Of a stretch of 64,000 nucleotides of DNA, positions 1 through 14,186 are shown one piece after another. The first letter of the stretch is position 1. Every line of letters starts with the position of its first letter. The stretch covers positions 8,620,001-8,684,000 of the forward strand of contig OU612065.1 in the NCBI GenBank assembly GCA_914767715.1. The letters are read 5' to 3'. The notes under the pieces were generated by a model. It saw only the letters and a list, made by a program, of their open reading frames with translations. It did not search any database and was not told where the DNA came from. This DNA is from Membranipora membranacea. Its lineage: Eukaryota; Bryozoa; Gymnolaemata; Cheilostomatida; Membraniporidae. Made by a program: the position numbers and the translations under genes.

Positions 1-1860
1 GCGTGGCTAAAAGCCAGCATCTGTAATTGAACCACCCCCTGGTGTCTTGCATGCATAGTTTTTCATAGCAGACAAGGACATCTCATCAGCAGTGGTGACT
101 TGTAACTTCTCTCCCGTTTCCAGAAACTATGACGCCACAGGTTGAGACGTGGAGATTCACAATCAGCCAAGGAGCAGGAAATGTTGTCAGTAATTGGGTC
201 CCTGGTCTTCTGCAACCGGCTTTTAAGAACTAAACTGGGTGAATTAAATAAATCAGCACCTATGCTGTATTGTTGCGACACCAATCGCATGCGCTGTGCA
301 AACAAAGCTGTGTTGTCAGATGTTTCTACCCTCGTTGTCTGCATTAGCCCGTCTACGGGCATGGATTCTCTCTGAGCAGCCCTTGTTCTGCATGACCTGG
401 CTTTCGCTGAGCGGCTGGTTTCAATTAGGATATAGCAGACACTTAACTTTAGTTTTAGCCTGATTTAGCAGCCACTTATCAATGTTGCAATTGTTCCAAT
501 TCGCCCTGCTGTAACTCAGCCAAGTAGATTGATATTCATTGTGGAGGAATCTTACACTTTTACTGAACACAACAGAGTTTATGTGTCAGTGATTTTTATG
601 TGTCTGTTGTTTATGCTAATTGAAACCCAATCTAGAGAGTGGCTGTGTTTTTAGCTGACTTTTAGCAGCCAATGCGTGGCTAAAAGCCAGCTAAATCTGT
701 GATTGAACCACCCCCTGGTGTCTTGCATGCATGGTTTTTCATCGCTGACAAGGACATCTCATCAGCAGCGGTGACTTGTAACTTCTCTCTCGTTCCTAGA
801 AACTATCACGCCACAGGTTGAAACGTCGAGATTCACAATCAGCAGAAGAGCAGAAAATGTGGTCGTAGTAATTTGGTCGTCTTTGCTAAATTTATGCTTA
901 TTGAGACCCAATCTAGAGAGAGAGTGGCTGTGTTTTAAGCTGAATTTTAGCAGCCAATGCGTGGCTAAAAGCCAGCTAAATCTGTGATTGAACCACCCCC
1001 TGGTGTCTTGCATGCATGGTTTTTCATCGCTGACAAGGACATCTCATCAGCAGCGGTGACTTGTAACTTCTCTCCCGTTCCTAGAAACTATCACGCCACA
1101 GGTTGAAACATCGAGATTCACAATCAGCAGAAGAGCAGAAAATGTGGTCGTAGTAATTTGGTCGTCTTTGCTAAATCTATGCTAATTGAGACCCAATCTA
1201 GAGTGTGGCTGTGTTTTTAGCTGACTTTTAGCAGCCAATGCGTGGCTAAAAGCCAGTTAAATCTGTAATTGAACCACCCCTGGTGTCTTGCATGCTTGCT
1301 TATCAATGCCACTTATCAATGTTGCAATTGTTCCAATTCGCCCTGCTGTAACTCAGCCAAGTAGATTGATATTCATTGTGGAGAAATCTTACACTTTTAC
1401 TGAACACAACAGAGTTTATGTGTCAGTGATTTTTATGTGTCTGTTGGTCACTGCAGACTGCTGGGTAGTTGTTTATGTTTTCAATCAATGAGTATATATT
1501 ACATATGAGTGAGTGCAAGCTGCTTGATACAGAACAGCCAATATACAGCTAAACATCAGCTAAGTCTATGCTGAATATATGCTAATTGAAACCAAAATTA
1601 GAGAGTGGCTGTATTTTTAGCTGACTTTTAGCAGCGAAAGCGTGGCTAAAAGCCAGCTAAATCTGTAATTGAACCACCCCCTGTCCTACATGCCTGTGAC
1701 TGTTCTCTGTGGTGGGCACACAACTCTATGTTGTGAGATGTTTTCCACCCTTGATGTCTGCCCATCTACGGACAGGGCAGGCATAAAATATAGACGCATC
1801 CTGTCAAGACAACGCCATTTTCACGTCACATCAAACGAGTTGAAAACTATTTGACAGCAT
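1..1860. repeat. Complex tandem/interspersed repeat array
   Basis: The word GCGTGGCTAAAAGCCAG recurs at about 1, 674, 959, 1240 and 1640. The central copies are spaced about 285 and 281 bp, so a ~285 bp unit is tandemly repeated. Each unit carries a TTTTAGC...TTTTAGCAGCC stretch, then GAACCACCCCCTGG and a block with TGGTCGTAGTAATTTGGTC. A second module of about 140 bp (ATGTTGCAATTGTTCCAATT to a TTTTATGTGTCTGTTG end) occurs at about 480-610 and again at 1317-1447. The array is cut by the left edge of the window, so its full length is unknown. No convincing coding frame crosses it; small open frames here lie inside the repeat. It may be satellite-like DNA or nested pieces of one mobile element. 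Confidence 0.85.
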
Positions 1861-4436
1861 TAATTCAAACTTAATTTGTTTAAAACGGTTATTAAATTTT
1901 TATTATTTAAAATCGCCATTGCGATGTATATTTAAAGAGTGTCCACTAAGATGAACATTGGAGGGCTCATTTTGCACAATTATGACAGTAAATATTACGT
2001 AATTATCATTAAAACTTTCAGCGCAGTTTACTCTGTCATCATCTACAATGATGGACAATCAACCAGCAAAACCAAAACAAACATTTAATTTGAAATTAAA
2101 GACTGCAGTAATGTTTTTACATATATTATGGTAGACTAGAGGTAGAGACTCGATAAACTCTAAGCTCTAAGTCATTTCATAATCCAAGGACTTTCTCATA
2201 AACATTTCATCAGGCATAATCAAGACTTGCCAAGACTGCTTTTTTAATTGGCAGAGAGCAATGTAGCGGGCTAAGCAAAGAGAATAATTTTCTCACAACC
2301 CTTTCATTCGAGTGGAATAACGCGTTTATTTTTTTGACTCGTACGGCTTGTTTAGGATTCCTGTACGAGTATTATATTTTGATACAAGACAATACCACAA
2401 ACACGTAGTATCAAAGCTATGAAAGCAAGGAGAACAAAGAAAGAGCAATAACTTCATCTGAAGCTGACTACTAGGACTTCCACGGTCATCAATGCTAATG
2501 ATCTGTTCAACCCCTAGAACGGACTGGCTAATCTGTAGAACTATGCTGGAAGTAGACCTTTCTTATTCCTTTCATTTAATTATCAACGCACAAAACACCA
2601 CCAATCAAATAACTACTATAATTAAAAGGGACATAATTACTAGTATTTGTTTTATTTATTTATAGAGAGGTTTTCTTAGAAGTGTATAGATAACAAAAAT
2701 AATTCTTTTATAGGAATAACCTACCATTGGTTACTTCTAATAAGCTAATAAGCTGGAAATACTGAAGTATAAAGTTATCTCTACATAAATTTTGGTGATC
2801 ATTGGGCTTGTGTGAACGATAGGTGAAAAGGTGGATATTTGGAAATTTGGCTTACTTAAAGATTTGATTTGATTACTAAAATTAATACACTAACCATAAA
2901 TACTCTCTTACAGTTCAGTACATAATATGTTATAAGAGTTTTTATATTGATAGGTGTATCAACTAAATGCAAAACTATTGACTATAGGGGTCCTATTAGG
3001 AATATCAACAAACAACCATTGCTCATGTAAAGGCAAGTAAAAAAAGACTGCTAAGCCCTAATACTTACCGATATCAATCGAAATCCTTGCATGATAACCT
3101 TATATTACTGTCTCGCTAACAAGGCATGTTAACAACACTCTCGCAATGCAAAACATTTGTTATGAGAATTCCAAAAGGTTCTTTGCGTGTTGAGGTGTTT
3201 GGTGTTTGGTGTTTGGTGTTGAGGTGTACACTTTGAGTTTGGAGTAATGTCCTTTAAGTTAATGGGGACACAACTACTGTTATTTCTAAATGATTCGGTC
3301 AAGCTGTTGAAAATTGCAATGTAATCGATAGGCTGAGAGTAAGATGAAGTATATCTTGCTTTTACATACTGACTCTCGTGATCTGACTGGGCATGTAGAT
3401 CACTGATAAACTAGGCTATCATTACCACAAAGCAGGTGTCGCAAGGCTAAGTATGCATCATGCGTGACTTGAATTTGCGCATGTGCAAGAACAATGAGTT
3501 TAGTTTGGGTTCTGATTGCAACTTTGGAAAGGGGAAATGGGATATCCCCTGCACAAACTGTCAACCAAAAGCAGCTAATAATGACAAGAGAGGATAACTA
3601 TTAATAACAAATCCGCACGCTTTGGGGTGTATGTCACCAGAGCAGGTAGCCAATCAGACGGCTTCGGAATTCCGAGGCTCAATTTTGCAGAGATCAGTTC
3701 ATGCCCAGAGCTGAGCATGCGCAGAATGTTGCTTTTATCATTGATTATGGCAGGATTATATTTCGGACTTATGTGATCCTATATTGTCAGTACTTAATCA
3801 GTTCATTGCTACGTTTTGTCTTTAGCATAGGAGCTATCTAACAAGTTCGATCAGGATTGTTACAATCAATGATTGCTTGTCTGAGCTTATAAGGTACAGG
3901 GCATAAACATTCTGGATATCGCTCCATTATCCCTGTCTCAAAAGTCACTCTCAATTAACCTGACCTTAGTCAATTGTCGTGGGGATGATGATGGTTAATA
4001 TGAGAGTTAGTTTTTTTGGTCAACGACTAACTAAAACTATCTTGTTGATAGAAAAATCAGTTTTCAGGTGAAACTCATTTTTGGCAGGGATACTACTTTA
4101 TACGCAGAGAGGCAGGATATTTGTGTTACATTCCATTCACTAAGTCAGAGGTCTCAATGACAAAAATAAAATCTAAAACATAAATTAAAAAATCTGTCAA
4201 AAATGCTCGACTCATGATACTCTCACCCAACAGTGTAATTATCAGATGGTGAGAGGTGTTAGCGTCTCCAGAAATTTGGCGCATCCTGAATTGCAGAGCA
4301 AAATTTTGTTGAAGCGTCCAAGAATTGTACAGAGCATCCAAAATCTATGTGATTTACCTGAAACAGAAAATAAAAGCCACCATTATTTACAGAGATTTGC
4401 GTAAGACAAGTATAAGCAAGACCATTTTGTGTCCTC
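1861..4436. other. Gene-free AT-rich stretch
   Basis: I see no protein-coding exon with a recognisable motif on either strand. Near 3190-3225 there is a short TTGGTGT-type tandem repeat. Nothing else stands out. Confidence 0.6.
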
Positions 4437-4769
4437 TCAAGCCTGGTTCACATTGTCACAGACAGCTAACCAAGAGAGCCATCCCAGACAATGTGATCAC
4501 AAATACGACACAATCCCAGGAAAAATGAGTCAGGGTCAGAAACAGGAAAGTTTGATGCATACAAACTTTCACATCACTTTCCCAGACTCATTTTACATCT
4601 GGGTATTTTGTGAATGTAACACTGGGACTATCTGGGACGATCCTAGACATTGTGAACACATATCATAATTTCTGAGATCAGTTTTGCAATGTGAACAAAA
4701 GAAACTCTTTCTGGGACCATCTGGGATCAGCATCCCAAATGCGTATCTGGGACAATGTGAACCAGCCAT
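4437..4769. mobile_element. MITE-like element with inverted ends
   Basis: The left end near 4441 reads CTGGTTCACATTGTC and the right end near 4750-4764 is its reverse complement. Inside, shorter related words (CAGACAATGTGATC, CTGGGAC, TAGACATTGTGAACAC) recur in both orientations, as in the subterminal repeats of MITEs. Length is about 330 bp. There is no transposase, so it would be non-autonomous. I could not see a convincing target-site duplication. Open frames that cross it look like by-products of the repeat. Confidence 0.7.
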
Positions 4770-5499
4770 CAGTGTGGGTGAACGTGGTAACAATAAAACT
4801 TTCTCACTAGGAAAAAGTGCTGCTGAAGATCTTTAACATCAAATCAACAGTAAGTAAACAAATTCAAACAAGCCGTCTCGAAATCCGTTTCTTTGTGCAA
4901 CAGAGAGACTGTGTTACACAACACATTGCGATGAGAAGTATTGTCTTACATCATGTTTCAGTCTCGCTCCACAAATCCCTCTCTCCCTTCACCTTGAAAG
5001 TTTAGTTGGTGAAGTTGATACTAGCTGTCATCCCCGTGTTAGACTGAGAACAAAAGATTGACTGATGCAAGGTATATGACAAAACACAGGGGGAAAATCA
5101 GCAAATTTAAAAAGAATTCCTGCCACAATCTTTAACTTCATTACTCCTAACTGTCAGCACAATTTGTTTCATAATGATGATCAGCTCAAACTAATCCAGA
5201 AACAATGTCAAACTCTGCTCTGTGGATCATAATGGAATTATACTACCATCGCCCCAGGCACATTTTGTGAACTGGTTACAAATGCATTCCAACATGCTTT
5301 CATCAAGAAAACAAGTTTCTTACCTACGGATGTTAGTTTTTCAACTGATAGTTCATCATAATACAGTCACAGGTAATTATTGAGCACATCAATATAATCA
5401 ACTCTTCTTCTGATTAACTCCCTGGTAGGCTGTGACTTCTCCTCAGATCCTAAAACGGTACTAGAACTTTTCAATAACTTTAAAATGTAGGAACTGCCA

Positions 5500-5596
5500 C
5501 AGACCAAGTTTGCCTGCATTGAAAATTGCTTCTCCCTACAACTAAAGAGTGGAAGGGAGCAAACGGAAATGCATGCAAACTTGACCCACTTGATCT
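5500..5596. repeat. Small palindromic element, copy A
   Basis: The left arm includes AAGTTTGCCTGCATT and the right arm includes AATGCATGCAAACTT, with a GGGAG/CTCCC core pair between them. Related copies lie at about 19901-20007 and 56816-56922. Confidence 0.6.
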
Positions 5597-8343
5597 AGGA
5601 CGCCCAGATCAAGGACCATCTTTATGATTTAATTTTACTATGGTTAAGTTTTCTCGCACATAACAGCACATCAAGGCTTATAAACAAAAACAAAAACAAA
5701 TTTAACAAAACAAGGACAAATTGCCTGATGTAACAAGATTATTTGTGACATATAAAAGGTGAAGTAGATGAAAAAAGGCGCGATAACCAACCAATCAGTG
5801 GTGTCTGGGGTCTGTTTTTTCCCTGCTTGTTTCAGTGTTGATTTGTGGATTCTCTGGGTTGAGATTTTGTTTATCTTCCGCAACTGATCTAATCTCAACA
5901 CGCGGCTTATTTACTATCCTCTGGTTTCCTCATTCTACAACAAAGATAATTAGCAGTGCTGTCATTATTTGCTCATTGCTGTGTGCTTATTTCTGCTCAT
6001 TTTCAAATTCCAGAAAGTGACAATAAAGATGATCCATTTACAAAAATAAAAATAATTGGGAGATGAACGTGTAAAACTGCTCTTTGAGAAGAGGCTCGTC
6101 TTGTCAGTATGCATACGTGACATAACAAATTTCACCAAGCCTACTAACAGTATCAACCTTGTCTGACAATTTATTAACGCTATGACTATTATCACCTGGA
6201 CTTCCTTACCTAAGACTATTGGTCTTTTAACTGATGAGATGGATAGTCCATCATGAAACATACACTGGTAATTATTGAGCCCATCATCAACAACTCAGAC
6301 CTTCTCTTGATTAACTCCCTGGTATTTTTTGCTTTCTCCTCAAATCCTGAAAGAAGAATGAAACCTATGTTATCAATAATTTTGCGATGTTGGGACACCC
6401 AGCAGGCCAGCAAAATGGGTCATGCACAGCTGCTATGAGACAAATCGTATTTTTTATAGAACGCCAAAGGCACGTACGGACAGATTTCTCGATAGTTTTG
6501 TTCCTTTTAGTATTCGTGTATTAAATACCTGAATGTTCCTTTATTTTTTAATTCACAGAGAGCGCCTTAATTGTAATGTGTCCCTGACATTATTACCGAA
6601 TTAATCTCATTCATTCATTCATTCATCTCAATATTTTGTTGACTCTTAGCTTTCTCTCATCTAACAGCACAATTTGGGTAATACTTCAGGACTACCAAAT
6701 GAAGAAAAAAACGAATGAATTTTCAGCTTTAATGACCTCGGCTTACAGTCAACTCCCTAAAATTTGTTGAAAATGATATTTAGAAAAAATACAACACAAC
6801 AAACAGTTATTTTTTATTGCAACATATAGGGTGAGGCAGACAAAAACTAGATGGGTGTGTACTGTGTACTAACTGATAAGTGGGGAGGGAGGGGATGGCT
6901 GCATTTTCCTGCTGACGTCGATGTGTGTAGGCATTCTGCAGACCTGTCGCTATTGATCTGTCTGTTTACATGTAGATTATCATACATCTACCATTTCCCT
7001 CATGCTACAAGAAAAATAATTGAAGGCGTGGTCAAAGATAAGGAAATATAACAATAGTTATGTTGGTATGAAAGCAATCAAGTGAAGCCACAAATTTGCT
7101 GCATCTTATAAATAATCATAATATGAATTTAAATTTGCTGAACCGGATCGACAAAAGTGTAAAATCAGTTCGTCTTACTGCAAAAAAAATAAAATTATTT
7201 GGATGTATCTATAAAATGGCTGTGAGATTCGTATTTTCAACATGCATACAGAGTCAGCAACACCTCACTGAGCCTGCAAGTTCAGGGCTATAATTCCATA
7301 CAGTTTAAACTTACCTTTTCCGAAGAAGAAACGGGTCTCTCACATAAGTAGAACTTATAAGTACTGACAGTGACAACATTGATCATACTGTGGTCTGTGG
7401 ATACAAAACACTAATTATATCGTCTCATGTCAGTCTCTCCTTGTCTTACAATAAAATACCACTCTGTGAGACGGTATGTCATGCTGGTTGTTACACACCG
7501 CATCCAATCTGAAACCATATTTAGTGATAGTATTTAGTGATAACTACAAAAAAAGCTTCTTTTTTTTTGTTGCTAATTGAGCCCATTCAGATGATATATT
7601 TACTAATTTTGGTGAGCAAACTTGGGAGTGAGTTTGCATCATCTGGCTTCAAAAACCCCACTCGATCGTATTTAGAAACAGCTCAGATGTTTTTTAACTC
7701 CTTGCTATATAAGTGTTTCGAAATCCAACCATAATGTCAAACCATAGCCTTGCGATGAGATCACTAGTTACATAGGAATTATAGTCTCACATTGAATGAT
7801 GAGATAACTCTGTTAATCATGTGGTTCGAGGTTCACATGATTGAATACATACTATGCTATAGCCAGGGGAAATCTCACCATTATCTTTATCAAGCGACAA
7901 TGTGGAGTAGCTTCAAAAAGGTGGTATAGCTTGGCAATCGACTTCTGAGTTCACTCCTTACCATTGGTATGCTGCAATAATCAACATTGTTACACTAACC
8001 AACCTTAGCCATCCATAGGATAGGTCTCTCTATCTATCGATATTAAATACCATGCCCAAATACAACAACATACTGTAACTGTTGGTTTGTTACTCAATCA
8101 GAACAAAAACATTTGCTACTCAATTTTTGGATAAATAAATGGATGAAAATGTGAAGCAGAATGGATAGTAATGATTGCTGATACTCTGTGCTGCCACTCC
8201 AGCTTTGTGAGTATGTTTACATCGATCAGTAAGATATCACCTGAATAAACTGACATTGATCGGAATCGTGAGAACTCACCTATTTCTGGTCACATCTCGA
8301 TAGGGCATTAGAGTTCTAATTACTGCTCTTGTACACATCAGTT

Positions 8344-8397
8344 AGCAGTGAGCAGTGAGCAGTGAGTAGTGAGCAGTGAGCTGTGAGCAGTGAGCAG
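8344..8397. repeat. GCAGTGA minisatellite (period 7)
   Basis: About seven copies of GCAGTGA in a row, two with one substitution (GTAGTGA, GCTGTGA). Simple slippage array; no coding role seen. Confidence 0.9.
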
Positions 8398-8667
8398 GGT
8401 CGTAAGTATTCTTCTCATTCAGTGATCGCCGGATCATTTTCTGAGACATTGCGAAGTAGTTAGGTGATGCACATTGTCACAACGTCTGCTACTTGTATTG
8501 TTGGGTTTGTATCCTCATGCTGAAATGACATAAGGGAGAATGAGCCAAAATAGCACAATCGCTTGTATTATTTTTAAAGTCAGCAAGGTAAAATTCCTGG
8601 GGGATCTTCTGAAAAAAAACAGCAAAAATCACTATCCCATCGCTCGATTTGCTAGAGGGTCTCGTTC

Positions 8668-8728
8668 GTTCCCAAATTGCTTACTCATTGATGGAATTGT
8701 AATATACATTGAGTAAGCAATTTGGGAA
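8668..8728. repeat. Inverted repeat hairpin
   Basis: GTTCCCAAATTGCTTACTCA is followed, after about 22 bases, by its exact reverse complement. No T tract follows and there is no nearby gene, so this is not a terminator; it resembles the other hairpins scattered through the window. Confidence 0.8.
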
Positions 8729-11700
8729 CAAATTTATCCAATTGAAAGACCAAATGAGTGAGGATTGCGACAAATCGGTAGCGATAATGGTAGAAGGATG
8801 GCAATGCTGTGAAATGATGTCGGTACTATATTATAGCTAATATGATGCATGACACCATGAAAGCACTCCACTGCCTGTCCTAAGTACAACCAATCAACAT
8901 TACAGAGTAGATATGGAAGAACATATATACCTAGCCTGTGTAAACCCACCCATGGATTGCTTTGAAGAGGCCCTTCCTCTCATGCTTTTTTGCCAGCTTC
9001 GGATTGAAAAAATTTCCAAAGCCATTATCACTTGTGAGGTTTTTATGTAGAGAACATTGTCAAAATGCAACCGAATTTGGTTGGGATCATGTCGACATGC
9101 TGAAAATAAAATAACCAATACCTTGTGAGAATGTGAGTCAGCAGCAGCAAGAAGAACAATTGAAGTCAGTGGAGTGCAAAAGCATATTTGGTTTTGGTAC
9201 TAACACTCAGCAACAATAGGCAACAGGACTAACATTGGTTGTGCAATGCACCCCCAACTGTGTCTAACTGGTGACAGCTACCTTATATTTTACCAATACA
9301 CAGTGTTTATTGGCCAATTTTTTACTGTGAGGTATCCTTCACATGGAATTGGGCAGTCAACATATTAAACCTAGCCTGCCCAGGCTATATTACACCCTCA
9401 AACGCCTCTTCAAAATATATTATGGCAAATTAACAAGCAAAACTGTCTTAGTGACGATGCTTGGAATAGAATGATACCATTTGCAAGTAAATCGGCCATA
9501 GCTGGTATCATAACCTTAACTGTAATGTTTTTACCAAGCACGGGTGTGCAGCTGAATAGTCAGGCTTCTCTTCTCAGGCTTCTGAAGAATAAGAAACGCA
9601 TACTGGTCTTGGTTCAGAAGTCTTGATGTCAGAGGCCTTGTAGTTGCAAACTCTCTGCTGCTGCAAGTGATAAAATGAATACGATTATTAATAGCAGATA
9701 ATATTGTAGCCGTTGAAATCAAGAGGAGACATTCGCTTGTTTTTAAACTTGCAACCAACAGTAAATATAGCCAGAGATAACAAAACCAACAGTAAACTTA
9801 CCAATTTTTGTTGTTTGCATTTTAATTATCCAACTAATAACCAAAGGTAAACGATCAAATTAAAGTCTAAAAAAGAAGACTCACCATATCGCAGCTTGCT
9901 CCAGCAGCCAATCAGTTTTGCTGTTTAATTCGGGTTGCAAAATTCAGTCCAATATATAATATTGCAGCAGCTGACTTACATGATTTGCTTTTCATTTCAT
10001 GGAATCACTAGTTGAAAAAATGTTATGACATTGAGCTGTACCATTGTGTAACACTCCGCTCTTGTTTCAATGACATTTTTAAATATTACAAACTACAGAG
10101 TTGTCCTCCTCTACAACCGCAGGGCCATGTGCAAAAAAAGGACTGCACTGATATATTTGTTTTCCAATGTCCATGAACCGAAAATATAGAAACAGCGCTC
10201 TGAATAAAGCATTGCAGTACTTGTCCTGATTGGCATTAACCGAGTCTATCAATCGGCTAACTTATAAATGCATAAAAATAGGAAGCAGTGTCTTAGTTCC
10301 TCCAGCTTTAACTGACACTGTTGCATAGTTGGCATCAAGTTTTAAAACTGGCCTAAAATAACTAAATGTAGCAGCGGAAGGCAGGATATAATGCTTTCTT
10401 TTCAGAAAAATTCTCAGATCAAGAAGCCATAGTTAGCAGGTAAAAATTTGCAAAAATAGCACATATACGTACTAATCACTGGTATATATTTTATGGATGA
10501 GTGGCACATATCTGACCCTGAGCAAGCGTATGACTGTGAGGGACGAAAAACGCACACGACCCTCGTATTGAATGTTAATTACAAGAGTAATAGGTCCCGT
10601 CCTGCACACTTCTTGTGTTTGTCATATAAATTTATAATTCAAATATTAATACTATAATTATCGCTTTGATTGGTTTGACACAAGGTAAATTTTGGTTCTA
10701 TTTTGTGTAATGGTGTATGTGTAATGGTGTTACTATATAATGTGTAATGGTTAGCACTCTTAACTTTATGGACCTCTGAAATCCACCTAAGCAATCATTA
10801 ACTTGATTATGTGTGATTCCGCAAAGTTCGGCCTAAACATGTGGTTGAGTCGCGAACAAGTGGTTGCCCGTACTCTGAAAGTAAAATGACCGTCTAAAGT
10901 TCAATATTAAAATAAAATTTATAGGTAGTAAGGATAAATATGACTGCAGTTATAAAATATTGGATTTTATCAAAAGGTAGCGCGACTAGTAATAAAATAA
11001 GCGGTATACTCTGACTAAATGCTCGCCAGGACGACTCAATGTATGAGGTGACAACTTCACCTTCAATAAGACACAAGATTCACTTGATCCTCTGCAGGAT
11101 ATTACAAATGGCAGACTCGCCAATAACGATGGAGCTTCAACAAAATTATAACCGATGATCAGTCGATATAACCAAGGACTTACCTTTGCCTTGAACTGGA
11201 GCTTTATAATAATTATTTTATCAAACAAATTTCAATCTGAATATTGCCACGCAATATTAATAAGAGTTTTCACAATTGTGATGAACTTACCTCGTCAATT
11301 TTTCCGACGGAAAGATGCTCGCTCCCGACGGCCGGAATTCAATATGTATGTTTCTGAGTAATTCAGTAATTTCACCAAGTTCTTAATGTGGAGTAGACAT
11401 TTATTTAATTATAATTATTCCATAAAAATTAATCCAAGTAAATTGCACATAACACAACCTTCGTCAAGACTGTACCAAAATGAGCTTTATCTTTACTGAA
11501 AGTATAAGTTAAAAATCAATATTCTTATCAGATAAATCAATGTTAACTAATCCTAAACTATTCCTAAGATGAGCTGCTGCTTGCGTTTTTCTGCTACTCT
11601 TTATATAGTCACAGGAATGAGGAGAGGGAGCTGATTGGTCACAGCAGGGGTCGATCCTTAATCATTTCAATCGGTCGCTTAAATGGCGACATTATTGCGA

Positions 11701-13364
11701 CACTTTCTTTGTGCCTGCATACAAAGGTCTTGCTACCTTTCTAAAGGGCTCTCGAACATTCTTATAGAGTTCTCGAACGTTCTTACTCTAGTTTAACTAT
11801 TGTCCCTCATAAGATAGTAATCTTTTCATCATCCTGGCTGTTTTGATTTCTCAATAGCATCGGCATTGAATGATCTTATTCAGACGTTAGCTCTTAAACC
11901 ATAAAGTTTTGGTTTCGCAAGAGATTGTATTGTCACTCTATCTTTATATAACTAAGAATCTAAAATTATCGAAGCTAAGAAAAGTAATATCGTGCAGTAA
12001 CTCATAAAATATTGTAGCAACTGGAATTTAAAATCATGAGAATCTAAAATAATGTCATACATTAAATCATAAAAATATTTTAGAAGTTAGAATCTAAAAT
12101 ATGAAAATCTATAATAATCTCAAGTAAATTAGATATAACAGCTAAAAGTGGTAAAACATCATAATATAAAATTGCACATTAATGTATTAGTTATCAGGTA
12201 CTTACATGACTATTCATGTATGGTTGCTGGACCGCATTACTCATCTTTGATTGGTCCACAAGTCCAGAATCTAGAATAGCTGTCCCCTGAAATATCTTGT
12301 CAAGCAGCTTGCCTGAGATTTTGAAGGTTGTTACAGGGACTTCAATCAATACATACCGTAGAAGCTGCCTTTTTTTGAATCCTAACAGAAGGGTTTTTCG
12401 AGCCCTGGGAAGCTGGTGTCACATAGTGGCATTTCAAAGGCAAGAAACGCCCTGCGCAACACAGCTGGTCCGGTCTCCATATGTTAGAGAGCAACTTTTG
12501 GCTCTGCAGGTTAATTATATTGTTTTTTTAAAGTTGTTAGCAATTCATCGATTCACTGTAAACTGCATAAACTGCATGGCTATTTCATATATTACAACAT
12601 TAAAATGTTTGTTCATAATCATACACCAATGACTACCACTGAGAGGAATTCTCCATGTTATACGAATATGAGGAAAATCCGCGTTTTTAGTTCATATTCA
12701 AAAATCATCAAGGGATTTTATAAAGATTTAGTTCCCTTTCATCTTTTCAACATATCTGTTGAGAGGAAAGATCTCACTGTCACTTGATTGATCCTGAGCC
12801 AGACTGCCTCTGCTGACATGAGACATTGAGAAGTGACACAGTGTCTTCTATAATGTGTGTTTTGCTGTAAAAGGGATATGCAGGCAAGGATTAAAGTCGA
12901 GGATTGCTGCGCTAAGATCCCATCCAGACTCTTATTTGGCAACCGCCAGATTTCAGTGTGGCATCTGGTGGATGCCAAATAGCGGTTGGCATTCGGACAA
13001 CCACTGGATGCGGAATAGGCATCCAGTTGCATAAAACACATCTGGATACGGATTTGACAGAGATGGATGGGTTATTAATAGAAGAAGATGGGTTGTAGAG
13101 ACCCATCATCGGGCAACAAACTCATCCTCACAGGATGGTTACAAATATTACTGCTCCAAGCCCATCTGGATGGGTATTTGGCATACAACAGTTGCCAAAT
13201 GGCCATGTGTTTGTGGCAGTCACACTTTGAGTTTGCTACAATATGAAAAGGATGGCCTGGCCAGTTAACACTGACGAATTGGTATTTGTCATATGCAGAT
13301 GTCCGTTTCACAGTGATATGTGGTGGACAACCCACCTACAGGACATATTTTTAGCATGACACTG

Positions 13365-13381
13365 TATATATATATATATAT
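13365..13381. repeat. TA dinucleotide microsatellite
   Basis: An uninterrupted TA run of about 17 bases. Confidence 0.9.
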
Positions 13382-14186
13382 GGTGAAATCTTGCAAAACA
13401 TGTTGATTTTGATTAACAGCTATAGTGATTGAGAGAAACTGAGGAAAGTCATAGTCATTGATCACTGCAGGTTCATTTTAATCAAGCCTTAATGGCAAAA
13501 TAATTTTTACCCATTTGATGGGCAGATGGAGTGCCAAAGTACATGCTCAATTCTTTACTACCTATTTATGCATTGCTGCCAAACCTTGGTTGCCCCTTAA
13601 ATAAATGGGTTAAATTCCAGAATCTATATTTCATGTACCTGTGTTTTTAATTCTCATCGTGCTAAATAATATTTACTCCTTTAAATCTATATAATGGATT
13701 TGTCATTGACTTAGGCTGACATAATTGGGGATGGACTAGATAGATACATATTGTCTATCCTTTTTGTATTCTGACACATGATGAGAAAAGAAACGATTAC
13801 GCTCACAAATCAAAATGAATGTCAATGTTAACCTTTATCTCTTAGGTCCATAGCATAGACCGAGTGTCGTAATGAATCCCTCATCAAGCGTTGATAATTG
13901 AGTGGTCCATACACCAGCTTGAATCAAGATGCTTCAGATGGTAATAAAGCGACATAGAGGCTGTGGACACAAAGTGAAATGGCCATAGTCTATGTTAAAT
14001 AAATGGTCAAATATCCAATCAAGTGTGTTGAAATGGAAGACAATCTATGTCATCAACTATCACAGGTAAGCACTAGTACGCATTGGTGATTGAGTGTAGG
14101 TTATTAGACATCTTACTCATCGCTCGACATTTCTCATCATCTGAAGTCCTATTCGCTCGGAGATGACTATTTGACCGAGAACAGTA

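Larger units (their letters stand above)
4770..14186. other. Long gene-free stretch upstream of the S28 peptidase gene
   Basis: Only short open frames without recognisable domains occur on both strands. Contents I can name: a ~100 bp palindromic element (about 5500-5595), a GCAGTGA array (8344-8397), a 20-bp-arm hairpin (8668-8728), a TGTGTAATGGT direct repeat (about 10705-10755), a block rich in CATCTGG/CCAGATG words (about 12920-13345) and a TA run (13365-13381). Promoter or enhancer sequence for the gene at 14187 would lie at its right end, but no clear element is visible. Confidence 0.55.

Noticed and set aside
8344-8397. CRISPR-like array
   Set aside because: The repeats are 7 bp in direct succession without spacers; a simple minisatellite.
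12297-12632. 111-residue open frame on the plus strand
   Set aside because: No domain, no matching splice partner, and composition like the surrounding noncoding DNA.
12920-13345. Block rich in CATCTGG / CCAGATG / GGATGCC words
   Set aside because: It suggests a degenerate repeat, but I could not define ends, unit or duplications.
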